A stretch of DNA of 9,911 nucleotides. It comes from Candidatus Woesearchaeota archaeon. Its GTDB lineage: Archaea; Nanobdellota; Nanobdellia; Woesearchaeales; JASKKU01. Under the pieces are notes generated by a model. The model ran no database searches. It was not told where the DNA came from and worked only from the letters and a program-made list of their open reading frames with translations. This document shows positions 4,682-9,911 of the stretch, in pieces. The translations under genes and the position numbers were made by a program. Position 1 is the stretch's first letter. Each line of letters opens with the position of its first letter. The DNA is taken from assembly GCA_011045925.1 (NCBI GenBank), contig DSBS01000028.1:1-9911 (forward strand), in the 5' to 3' direction.

Positions 4682-6662
4682 CTGGCACCACCGCCTTGAG
4701 TATGCCTCGCTTGGGCTCAAAGACATCGCCAGCACCTTTTAGCTTGCGCAAAATATCTTGCTCGTCAAAGCAGTATCCCAAACTCTCTAAGTGCATAATA
4801 AGGTCAGGGATAGGCTTCTCAGAATCACTAAGAAAGGCAAGAACATCAGATTTTAGGCTTCTTTTGACAGCTTTGTCAGCTTTGTCACCCTTTTCTGACT
4901 CTAGGGGGAATTCGAATTCCCCTATAGACGGAAAAAGGGTGTCAACCCTGTCAACCCTGTCAAGTTTGATGCCATACCAAACACGCTCCACTTTCCCATT
5001 AATGGTTTCTCTATCGTCGGATATGCCCCGAGAATTAAGGACATTCTTAATATGCTTAGCACTTCCAGCCTTAACTTTATATCTCTTACAATAATCATCA
5101 TAAGCTGCTGCGAGCTTTTTCTTTGGCAAAACCGCATCATAATCGTCGAAGCTGCAACAATCAAGCAAAAATGCCTGAAATGAATCACTCTGCCGAATCC
5201 AGAATTTTTTAATCTCCTCGGTGCTTTTCGTCTGAGAAATATCGCCCTGCGTGAATAACCTGTCAAGGCCATCAAGAGCCGCATTTAATAAGCCGCTGAG
5301 TTCCTCAGACGTAGTCAACTTGCTGATAATTTCCTTATCTGCGATTTTAACATTTTGCCTGTCTGCTTCTGGCAATGAAGCATATTCCTCCTTCGGCAAA
5401 AAAGTGAATGGAAATTCCAAAATGCACCACCTTGACCAAAAGGCCAGGCTGGTATCGTAGCTATATGGCAACTGATTACAGGCAAAAAGAAGTTTTGCGT
5501 GATTCACGAAGCTGACCCTGTTTAAAAATTTCCTGTTTGCCGAAACCTGGTCTCGCCCTGTTAAACTTTTGAAAATCCCTGTATTTTTCAAAGCAATAGG
5601 AGACAAATCAGAGCAGATATTCGCAAGTTTTCGGTGCAATTCGCCAAGGGAAAACTGGTCGTTTTCAAAATCAGTTAATGAGAGGCTCGAGCAGTTTTCT
5701 GGAGACAAAAAATGTTTAATAACCTCAAGAGTTTTACTTTTTCCATTCCTGCCTGCGCCTACGAACATAAAGCCCTTTTCGAGAAAATAATCTCGATACA
5801 AACAAGAACCTACGATTTCATAAAAAACTTTTTTATCCTCAGGAAATTTTAAGACTGCGCTTAGATGTTTATCGATATTTGGGCATTTCGCTTCTGGAAT
5901 ATACTCAGCGTTTATTTTAGAGAAAAACTTTTTTTCAGGCGTGAATGGGCTCAATTTTCTCGTTTTTAAATTAAGAATACCATTTTTCACAGCAAGCTCG
6001 TCAGGATTCTCGTCTAAAAAAAAGTCAGCAGGCTCGACAAAAGAGTCAGCTTCGATTTTCCTGCAGCAGGCAGTGGCAAACCTGTTTGTGTAAACTTCAC
6101 CGAGGAGCTGCCTGCAAAATTCCTTGACAAAACTCTCGCCTTCAGGCCTTACGATGCCATCGCTATAATACCAAAGCTCACCAGCTTCGTCGTCTCGTGT
6201 GCTGTAAAACTTTGTGAGTGACTCGAGAACCTGAACAACCTTCTCTGTGGCAACATCCCTCATATATTTCATTCCCAATAACTGAATAACTACCTCAGAC
6301 AAATCTTTAAATATTTCAAAGCCACAGACACGTTTCTGTGCGTCTGAGAGTCTATTCCAAAGGCCAGAAACCCTTTCATCAGCAAAAAAAACAGAACTCA
6401 ATTTCTGAAATGTGCGCTCATCAAAAGAAGCTTTATCCCAAAACGTACGAATAGAATGCGTTAATTTTTTGAAAAGACCAAATTTATCCAGCAGCCCCTG
6501 TTTGTATTCGTCGATAATGCCATCTGCATCATTCCCAATAATTGCCGAAAGGTTTATATTCTCGAAAAAATTATCCTCATTTGTCGGTATGGTTGCCGAC
6601 TTTGCCTCCTGGCTGCCGGCGAGGGCGGCCTTTGGTTTTTTTTTATTCTTTGGCTCTGTCAT
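4674..6662 (-). CDS. D5_N / superfamily 3 (SF3) replicative helicase
   Basis: A 662-residue replication protein of the phage/plasmid D5-primase C-terminal type. After a low-complexity, lysine-rich start (1-30) and an unassigned helical region (30-130), residues about 135-290 resemble the D5_N domain (DVATEKVVQVLESLTKFYS, LWYYSDGIVRPEG, AVKNGILNL). The SF3 ATPase follows: Walker A GAGRNGKS at 302-309, Walker B around LANICSDLS (346-354), the B' region KSLTGRDQVSANRKF (365-379), sensor-type motif C KLLFACNQLP with Asn396, and a likely Arg finger in FWSRWCILEF (Arg411). C-terminal residues from about 480 look like one or two winged-helix modules for origin binding. No primase (AEP or Toprim) domain is visible, although many relatives carry one N-terminally. 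SF3 enzymes form hexamers that melt origins and unwind DNA. The gene overlaps the preceding small winged-helix gene by 20 nt and the zinc-ribbon gene by 8 nt. This is the probable replication initiator of the circle. Confidence 0.9.
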   Translation of the reverse strand: MTEPKNKKKPKAALAGSQEAKSATIPTNEDNFFENINLSAIIGNDADGIIDEYKQGLLDKFGLFKKLTHSIRTFWDKASFDERTFQKLSSVFFADERVSGLWNRLSDAQKRVCGFEIFKDLSEVVIQLLGMKYMRDVATEKVVQVLESLTKFYSTRDDEAGELWYYSDGIVRPEGESFVKEFCRQLLGEVYTNRFATACCRKIEADSFVEPADFFLDENPDELAVKNGILNLKTRKLSPFTPEKKFFSKINAEYIPEAKCPNIDKHLSAVLKFPEDKKVFYEIVGSCLYRDYFLEKGFMFVGAGRNGKSKTLEVIKHFLSPENCSSLSLTDFENDQFSLGELHRKLANICSDLSPIALKNTGIFKSLTGRDQVSANRKFLNRVSFVNHAKLLFACNQLPYSYDTSLAFWSRWCILEFPFTFLPKEEYASLPEADRQNVKIADKEIISKLTTSEELSGLLNAALDGLDRLFTQGDISQTKSTEEIKKFWIRQSDSFQAFLLDCCSFDDYDAVLPKKKLAAAYDDYCKRYKVKAGSAKHIKNVLNSRGISDDRETINGKVERVWYGIKLDRVDRVDTLFPSIGEFEFPLESEKGDKADKAVKRSLKSDVLAFLSDSEKPIPDLIMHLESLGYCFDEQDILRKLKGAGDVFEPKRGILKAVVPDA

Positions 6663-6861
6663 TGGTATCAGCGCTCCTCTGCTTCTTACGAATAAAAATA
6701 TAAAATCCGTCTCTTTTCACGTCGATATAATCGAGAGCTTCCAGAACCTCAACAGCTTGTTTGAGCTGCGCACCTGTTAGACCGCATTCTTTTAGCCTGG
6801 ATACGAAAGTGTATTCCGCAGGCAGATTTTTTGCTGCTTTAAGCAACGTTTGTGTTAGCAT
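6643..6861 (-). CDS. Small winged-helix-like protein, first gene of the replication operon
   Basis: A 72-residue protein. Residues 5-55 read as a compact winged helix: helix 1 (LLKAAKNLP), helix 2 (TFVSRLKECG), recognition helix (TGAQLKQAVEVLEALDYI), then a beta-wing (DVKRDGFYIFIRK). The C-terminus is charged and unstructured. It starts at ATG 6861 behind a textbook Shine-Dalgarno sequence (AAAGGAGGT at 6869-6877, 7 nt spacing), the strongest in the element. It overlaps the helicase gene by 20 nt. A role as DNA-binding accessory to the helicase or as repressor or copy-control protein acting on the adjacent repeat region is inference. Confidence 0.75.
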   Translation of the reverse strand: MLTQTLLKAAKNLPAEYTFVSRLKECGLTGAQLKQAVEVLEALDYIDVKRDGFYIFIRKKQRSADTNDRAKE

Positions 6862-6868
6862 TTTTTTT

Positions 6869-6877
6869 ACCTCCTTT
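6869..6877 (-). promoter_or_regulatory. Strong Shine-Dalgarno sequence of the replication operon
   Basis: The minus strand reads AAAGGAGGT, 7 nt before ATG 6861. It shows that this operon is translated from a leadered mRNA, unlike the apparently leaderless regulator/int(N) unit on the other side of the same intergenic region. Confidence 0.8.
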
Positions 6878-6910
6878 ATGATGCATTGAAAAGGTTAGAG
6901 CATCACAGAT

Positions 6911-6918
6911 ATTTAAAT
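6911..6918 (-). promoter_or_regulatory. Candidate TATA box of the minus-strand operon
   Basis: ATTTAAAT (self-complementary). A start about 26 nt downstream would fall near 6888 and give a leader of about 27 nt that includes the Shine-Dalgarno sequence. Confidence 0.45.
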
Positions 6919-6945
6919 CTTTCGTTTTTAGTGTCTTTAAGGAAA

Positions 6946-6962
6946 TAAGGCATCAAAAACAA
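6946..6962 (+). repeat. 17-bp direct repeat in the divergent control region, copy 1
   Basis: TAAGGCATCAAAAACAA, repeated exactly at 6984-7000, start-to-start distance 38 bp (between three and four helical turns). The embedded GCATCA also occurs at 6900-6905 and inverted (TGATGC) at 6879-6884. Likely binding sites for the flanking winged-helix proteins, or iterons for the SF3 helicase. Confidence 0.85.
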
Positions 6963-6983
6963 GAAAGAAGCTTTTTAACGCTT

Positions 6984-7000
6984 TAAGGCATCAAAAACAA
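6984..7000 (+). repeat. 17-bp direct repeat in the divergent control region, copy 2
   Basis: Exact second copy of the 6946-6962 repeat. It ends 5 bp before the candidate TATA box of the regulator gene, so a protein bound here could block or recruit the transcription machinery for the regulator/int(N) operon. Confidence 0.85.
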
Positions 7001-7005
7001 TACTT

Positions 7006-7012
7006 TTTTAAA
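7006..7012 (+). promoter_or_regulatory. Candidate TATA box of the regulator/int(N) operon
   Basis: TTTTAAA centred 26 nt upstream of ATG 7035. This spacing predicts transcription starting at the start codon (leaderless), consistent with the absence of a Shine-Dalgarno sequence there. Confidence 0.5.
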
Positions 7013-7034
7013 CTTAATAGCGTGATTCAAGAAT

Positions 7035-7706
7035 ATGGCGAAACCTATCAGGATATTAGATACTTCTCATTACGCTGAATTAATTTATTATTTGTCTGTG
7101 AAGCCTGAGACAGGCTATACCCTGGCAACTGAAGTGCTTAACAAAGCGCACCGCACGATATATAAGCAGCTTCAAAATCTAAAAAAAGAAGGCTATATTA
7201 TTAAAGACCTGGAGCTTTCAAACAAGAAAGACATTATTTATAAGACAAACCTGTCAAAGCTCCAGGTAGAATTTTCAAAATACTGCGTTAATCAATTACA
7301 GGAAAGATTTAAGGCCTATTCCTCTGCGTATTCTAAAGACAAGAAAAAACTCAAACAATCAGCTGCTATTTTTGAGCAAACCAAAGCCATTGCTGAGACT
7401 TTCTCAGATAATGAAATAATAAAAGAGACCTTGCAGGAATATTTTAAGGCCTTGTGTGAAGCCAAGATAAATAAGCCTGTGAGATGGGTTTTCGAGCGTA
7501 TGTTTAAATTAATGATGCATTTCTCTTATTTACTGCCTCTTGAGCAAAAATCCTTTAATGAATCTCAGAATATTTCAATACAAACAAAGAATATACTGCG
7601 CTTCATTCAAGGTTATGATGGCCTTAAGATATTGCTTCACTTAAAAAATCCGCTTTACGAAGCCTTGAAAGCCTTTGAAATAAGCTGTTTGTCATCAAAA
7701 AAATAA
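7035..7706 (+). CDS. Winged-helix transcriptional regulator upstream of int(N)
   Basis: A 223-residue protein. Residues about 10-75 form a winged helix typical of archaeal ArsR/PadR/MarR-like regulators: HYAELIYYLSVKPETGYTLATEVL, recognition helix KAHRTIYKQLQNLKKEGYI, and a wing ending in KDIIYKTNLSKL. The remaining residues are helical and partly charged (coiled-coil-like around 75-125), probably a dimerisation or effector domain I do not recognise. It is transcribed divergently from the replication operon and ends 1 nt before int(N), so regulator and integrase form one operon. Probable role, by position: control of the integrase/replication decision through the repeats at 6946-7000. No ligand-binding motif is visible. 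Confidence 0.8.
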   Translation: MAKPIRILDTSHYAELIYYLSVKPETGYTLATEVLNKAHRTIYKQLQNLKKEGYIIKDLELSNKKDIIYKTNLSKLQVEFSKYCVNQLQERFKAYSSAYSKDKKKLKQSAAIFEQTKAIAETFSDNEIIKETLQEYFKALCEAKINKPVRWVFERMFKLMMHFSYLLPLEQKSFNESQNISIQTKNILRFIQGYDGLKILLHLKNPLYEALKAFEISCLSSKK

Positions 7707-7707
7707 A

Positions 7708-7935
7708 ATGGTTCGGCCTGTTAAGCCTCTCGTCGAGAGAAAAATTCGGATAAATATTTCTTTGGATAAACGTGTGTATAATAACCTAAGGCCTAAGGTC
7801 AAGAATGTGAGCGGTTTGATTGAAAACCTCGTCAAGATGTGGCTGGGATTTAATCAAAATTCAGAAAGCCTCAGGAGGGAATTGAACCCCCGACCGCCTG
7901 ATTACAAGTCAGGCGCTCAACCGCTGAGCTACTGA
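7708..7935 (+). CDS. SSV-type integrase, N-terminal part, int(N), with ribbon-helix-helix-like domain
   Basis: A 75-residue reading frame. Residues about 12-48 (RKIRINISLDKRVYNNLRPK...VSGLIENLVKMWLG) have the pattern of a ribbon-helix-helix fold: a basic amphipathic strand, helix, short turn and second helix. The frame then enters the tRNA-derived repeat (RRELNPRPPDYKSGAQPL) and stops at a TGA inside the tRNA gene after SY. The repeat is read in the same phase as in int(C), so recombination in the repeat joins residues 1-58 of int(N) to the int(C) frame and produces a 333-residue integrase. It directly follows the regulator gene (1 nt gap, no Shine-Dalgarno). In the integrated state it may be expressed as a short DNA-binding fragment. 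Automatic annotation might call it an antitoxin, which the context contradicts. Confidence 0.9.
   Translation: MVRPVKPLVERKIRINISLDKRVYNNLRPKVKNVSGLIENLVKMWLGFNQNSESLRRELNPRPPDYKSGAQPLSY
7767..7790 (+). repeat. 24-bp repeat flanking attP, copy in int(N)
   Basis: TAAACGTGTGTATAATAAC followed by CTAAG; partner of 2136-2159 with a single mismatch. It encodes KRVYNNL within the ribbon-helix-helix-like region. In the circle it lies 73 bp before the 62-bp core. Confidence 0.85.
7864..7925. repeat. Right attachment repeat (within intact tRNA-Thr)
   Basis: Perfect 62-bp copy of 1993-2054, covering the tRNA-Thr gene from its 3' end (plus 3 flanking bases) to the D arm. Strand exchange must have occurred somewhere in this stretch; SSV-type enzymes usually act at the anticodon region, here 7897-7913, but the sequence alone cannot place it. 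Confidence 0.95.
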
Positions 7936-7938
7936 GGC
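7867..7938 (-). tRNA. tRNA-Thr, anticodon TGT
   Basis: The minus strand folds as a complete cloverleaf: 7-bp perfect acceptor stem (GCCTCAG/CTGAGGC), D stem GCTC/GAGC, anticodon stem CCTGA/TCAGG with loop CTTGTAA (anticodon TGT at 7904-7906, reading ACA codons), 5-nt variable loop CGGTC, T stem GGGGG/CCCTC (one G-T pair) with loop TTCAATT. The base at 7867 is the discriminator (T); CCA is not encoded, as is common in archaea. One oddity is T instead of the usual A at position 21. The gene is the integration target of the mobile element and remains functional because the element restored its 3' part. Confidence 0.95.
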
Positions 7939-7962
7939 GCATTTCAGGGAATTCCTGGCTTG

Positions 7963-7972
7963 ATATTTAAAG
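7963..7972 (-). promoter_or_regulatory. Candidate TATA box of the tRNA-Thr gene
   Basis: The minus strand reads CTTTAAATAT, centred about 30 nt upstream of the tRNA 5' end at 7938. The rest of the 278-bp gap 7939-8216 shows no convincing gene; AT-rich sequence at 8180-8190 probably contains the promoter of the following secreted protein. Confidence 0.5.
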
Positions 7973-8216
7973 TTTTCTTATAGCCTTCAGCGTGGTTAAA
8001 AATAAAAAGGCTTATAAGCAGATTAAGTATTCCACTAAATTACAAAGCAGCTCAGTTTATTGAAGAACAGTGGATTTTCCTTTTGAGGGGGCGAAGATTA
8101 CAGAAACCCTGTTTCTTGTGGCTGAAGTTGCCTTTGTAGTTTTTGCTTGCATTTTTTGCACTAATGCGTATTTAGTCGTTATAATATATTGTAGGAATAA
8201 TATAAAAGGTGGAACT

Positions 8217-9911
8217 TTGAAACAAAACAAAAAACTATACAGCTTATTTTTAGTCGGTGCTTTACTGCTCTCAGTTCTTGGCTCTTTTGCTTTTGCAGAA
8301 GAAGCAGAGCCAGAAGAGATTGAGATACTTATCGAGCTGCCGTCAGCAGTTTGTGGTGATGGTGTTATTGAGGGAGATGAGCAGTGCGACGATGGCAACA
8401 CCCTTGATGGGGACGGATGCTCTTCAACATGCGAGGTTGAATCCGGGTGGCTGTGTTCTCCATCGTTCTTGCCTTCAATCATCCTTGATGAGCCTGCCGG
8501 GCCTTCAGAATGCTCTCCTGTTTGTGGCGATGGGTTTATTATTGGAGATGAAGAATGTGATGATGGCAACACCCTTTATGGGGATGGATGCTCCTCAACC
8601 TGTGAGGTTGAAGCAGGATGGGAGTGTGAAGATGAGCCTTCTGTTTGTGAATTAATTCAAGGAACAGTTTATGTTGACTTGATTAATCCAACTGAAAGAT
8701 TCTTCCTGGATATGGAAGACACATTCAATTTTGAGGTTAATGTAAGATGTGAAGGCGGCTATTGCGGCGATGTTTCATTAGCCCTTGACCCTGTAGATGG
8801 GCTTAGAATTCTTACTTATTTTGATGGCGAGGAAAGCCAGTATTCTGGCTCTATTTCACAGTATCTTGTTAGCAAGGGCCATCATGTCCTTAGGTTTGAT
8901 GATTCCAGCTGTTGGGAAGGGTCGCATCCTGACTCTGAATGCATTGGGCTTTTTGGTGCCGACCTGAACCTTGCAGATTATATGGATTATGATGTGCTGA
9001 TTCGTATCCATACCTGCGGCTCGGGCGCTGTTTTAGGGTTGCAGGAATGGTACGCTGCAGGCAAGGGCACTGTTGAGATGCTTGGCGGCTCTATGTATAA
9101 TGATGCTGGAGATAGCTATATCAGAGAGCTTCTGGGTGTGAATAATGACGGCGGTTATTACTGTGGCTGGAGCCCTAGCAGCTTGTACTGGGCTGACACA
9201 AGCCATCCAATAGCCAATGAGCCAAACTTTGGCTGGGACATTACAGGCATTCGACAAGGCCAATATCAGTACTGTGTTGATGTAATCAATGGGGAAGACC
9301 TTATTCTTTCTCCCTCCGGGACAGTTGCACAGACTGTTGAAAATATTGAAGGCGCAGGAAGGATTGTTGTCATGGGAACAAACTACCATGATTCAGATAG
9401 GACTGACCCTGAGACAAGGCAGATGACTGAGAATATGGCAATGTGGGCAGCAAAAGGCTCAAGCAAAGGCATAATTCCAACATGTGATGAATGGGAAGAC
9501 TTGGCGGATGATGAAAAAACCCCTTTCTGCACAAACGATATAAATCCAATAGAGCCTGATGATTATGTTTGTGTTTCAGGCTTAGGCCCAGAAGATGAAT
9601 GCCTTAATTCCTGTCTTGCTGGAATGCAGGATGGTGATGAGTGTGCTGTTTCTTGGGAAGTTGTTCCTAAAGGTAAGAAAAATTCTGAATGGACATTCTT
9701 TGTATTTTATGACTGGGAGAGCAATCCTGGTGAAGAAGAGCTAGAATCAGATTCAGTCAGGGTAAGGATAGTTTCAATGTGCGGAGGAGAAACTGGAAAG
9801 GAATGTGAATGCGGGGATTCTCTTGTAGGAGATATAACTCTTGAAGATGACCTGTTCTGCGATGGCGATGGCCTGTTTGTAATAAGCGATGATGTGAATC
9901 TTGATTGTGAT
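8217..9911 (+). CDS. Secreted surface protein with DUF4215 Cys-rich repeats and putative beta-helix (partial, runs off window)
   Basis: The frame is open from TTG 8217 to the end of the window (565 residues, C-terminus missing). GGTGG at 8208-8212 precedes the TTG, and the product starts with a clean signal peptide: KQNKK, a hydrophobic core, then AFA|EE. Two CGDGxxxxGDExCDDGNTxxGDGCSSTCEVE units (about residues 45-78 and 102-140) are DUF4215/myxococcus-type disulfide repeats, Asp-rich and likely calcium-binding. Residues from about 149 (GTVYVDLINPTERFFL...) resemble an Ig-like domain. Residues about 268-415 (GLQEWYAAGKGTVEMLGG...RIVVMGTNYHDSD...ENMAMWAAKG) recall DUF4350/ThuA-like, glutamine-amidotransferase-fold domains, at low confidence. 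The last 25 residues (GDITLEDDLFCDGDGLFVIS...LDCD) match the beginning of NosD-like parallel beta-helix repeats common in DPANN surface proteins. It probably acts outside the cell in adhesion or polymer binding. Acidic and Cys-rich composition suggests an oxidising exterior. Confidence 0.85.
   Translation, partial: MKQNKKLYSLFLVGALLLSVLGSFAFAEEAEPEEIEILIELPSAVCGDGVIEGDEQCDDGNTLDGDGCSSTCEVESGWLCSPSFLPSIILDEPAGPSECSPVCGDGFIIGDEECDDGNTLYGDGCSSTCEVEAGWECEDEPSVCELIQGTVYVDLINPTERFFLDMEDTFNFEVNVRCEGGYCGDVSLALDPVDGLRILTYFDGEESQYSGSISQYLVSKGHHVLRFDDSSCWEGSHPDSECIGLFGADLNLADYMDYDVLIRIHTCGSGAVLGLQEWYAAGKGTVEMLGGSMYNDAGDSYIRELLGVNNDGGYYCGWSPSSLYWADTSHPIANEPNFGWDITGIRQGQYQYCVDVINGEDLILSPSGTVAQTVENIEGAGRIVVMGTNYHDSDRTDPETRQMTENMAMWAAKGSSKGIIPTCDEWEDLADDEKTPFCTNDINPIEPDDYVCVSGLGPEDECLNSCLAGMQDGDECAVSWEVVPKGKKNSEWTFFVFYDWESNPGEEELESDSVRVRIVSMCGGETGKECECGDSLVGDITLEDDLFCDGDGLFVISDDVNLDCD
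8392..8442 (+). repeat. Tandem-type coding repeat of the DUF4215 unit, copy 1
   Basis: About 50 bp starting GATGGCAACACCCTT that recurs with a few substitutions at 8563-8613, both encoding DGNTxxGDGCSSTCEVE. The nucleotide similarity is higher than the domain family requires, suggesting a within-gene duplication. Confidence 0.7.
8563..8613 (+). repeat. Coding repeat of the DUF4215 unit, copy 2
   Basis: Second copy of the unit at 8392-8442. Differences are mostly synonymous or conservative substitutions. Confidence 0.7.

Larger units (their letters stand above)
1993..7925. mobile_element. Integrated SSV-type element in tRNA-Thr, 5,871 bp as a circle
   Basis: The element is delimited by a perfect 62-bp direct repeat (1993-2054 and 7864-7925), so one copy plus the interior gives a 5,871-bp circle. 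The right repeat lies within an intact tRNA-Thr gene; the left is the leftover 3' tRNA fragment. The two halves of one integrase gene sit at the two ends, pointing so that they fuse in frame on excision, which fixes the boundaries independently of the repeat. Cargo in plus-strand order: int(C) (+); then on the minus strand a Xer-like recombinase, two unknown genes, a small membrane protein, a zinc ribbon, a D5/SF3 helicase and a small winged-helix protein; then a winged-helix regulator (+) and int(N) (+). Known relatives by mechanism are the fusellovirus SSV1 and tRNA-integrated archaeal plasmids and proviruses. No capsid, terminase or conjugation gene was recognised, so it could be a plasmid or a virus with unrecognised structural proteins. 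Confidence 0.93.

Noticed and set aside
4648..5094. Plus-strand frame of 148 codons opposite the helicase gene
   Set aside because: It lies antisense to the conserved SF3 helicase gene and its translation is Ser/Leu-rich without motifs. The same applies to the plus-strand frames at 5251-5460, 5569-5790 and 6412-6780.
7708..7935. A stand-alone RHH antitoxin of a toxin-antitoxin pair
   Set aside because: The frame continues into the tRNA-derived repeat and joins int(C) exactly in phase; no toxin-like gene follows. It is an integrase fragment.
8057..8572. Minus-strand frame of 171 codons
   Set aside because: It is the complement of the Cys-rich secreted protein and its upstream region, giving a low-complexity Ser/Pro-rich translation with no family resemblance.
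1..9911. CRISPR array, insertion sequence or rRNA gene
   Set aside because: No regularly spaced repeat-spacer units, no DDE or HUH transposase motifs with terminal inverted repeats, and no rRNA-like sequence were seen on either strand.

Overview
The window looks archaeal, probably from a DPANN-type genome of the Woesearchaeota/Pacearchaeota kind. That placement is inferred, not proven. Supporting signs are TATA-like boxes about 26-30 nt upstream of apparently leaderless starts, a tRNA-Thr gene without encoded CCA, an SSV-type integrase partitioned by a tRNA gene, and a secreted surface protein that combines DUF4215 (myxococcus-type Cys-rich) repeats with what looks like the start of a parallel beta-helix.

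Layout. Host DNA on the left (1-1992) holds a six-helix membrane protein with a lysine-rich, AT-hook-like tail, converging on a Kef/CPA2-type cation:proton antiporter gene that carries two -1 frameshifts. From 1993 to 7925 lies an integrated mobile element bounded by a perfect 62-bp direct repeat. The right copy is part of an intact tRNA-Thr(TGT) gene (7867-7938, minus strand); the left copy is only the 3' part of that tRNA. Host DNA on the right (7939-9911) carries the 5' part of a large secreted protein gene that runs off the window.

The element. Recombination between the repeats would release a 5,871-bp circle. In that circle the 3'-truncated reading frame at the right end (int(N), 7708-7935) and the headless frame at the left end (int(C), 2011-2838) join in frame inside the tRNA-derived sequence and give a single 333-residue SSV-type tyrosine integrase. 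This is the classic archaeal 'suicidal' arrangement, in which integration splits the integrase gene. The element also encodes a second, intact Xer/Cre-like tyrosine recombinase with a dif-like 28-bp palindrome just upstream, and a D5_N/superfamily 3 helicase with no visible primase domain. A chain of very small overlapping genes completes the minus-strand set: a winged-helix protein before the helicase, then a 38-residue zinc ribbon, a 38-residue membrane protein and two unknown proteins. A winged-helix regulator sits immediately upstream of int(N). The two transcription units diverge from a 173-bp AT-rich region (6862-7034) with a 17-bp direct repeat and recurring GCATCA motifs, a candidate operator or replication origin.

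Working model (inference): the regulator and the divergent region choose between the replication operon (minus strand) and the integrase operon (plus strand); the SF3 helicase initiates replication of the circle; the Xer-like enzyme resolves multimers at the dif-like site; the SSV-type enzyme inserts the circle into tRNA-Thr. No capsid or packaging gene is recognisable, so plasmid versus virus cannot be decided from this sequence.
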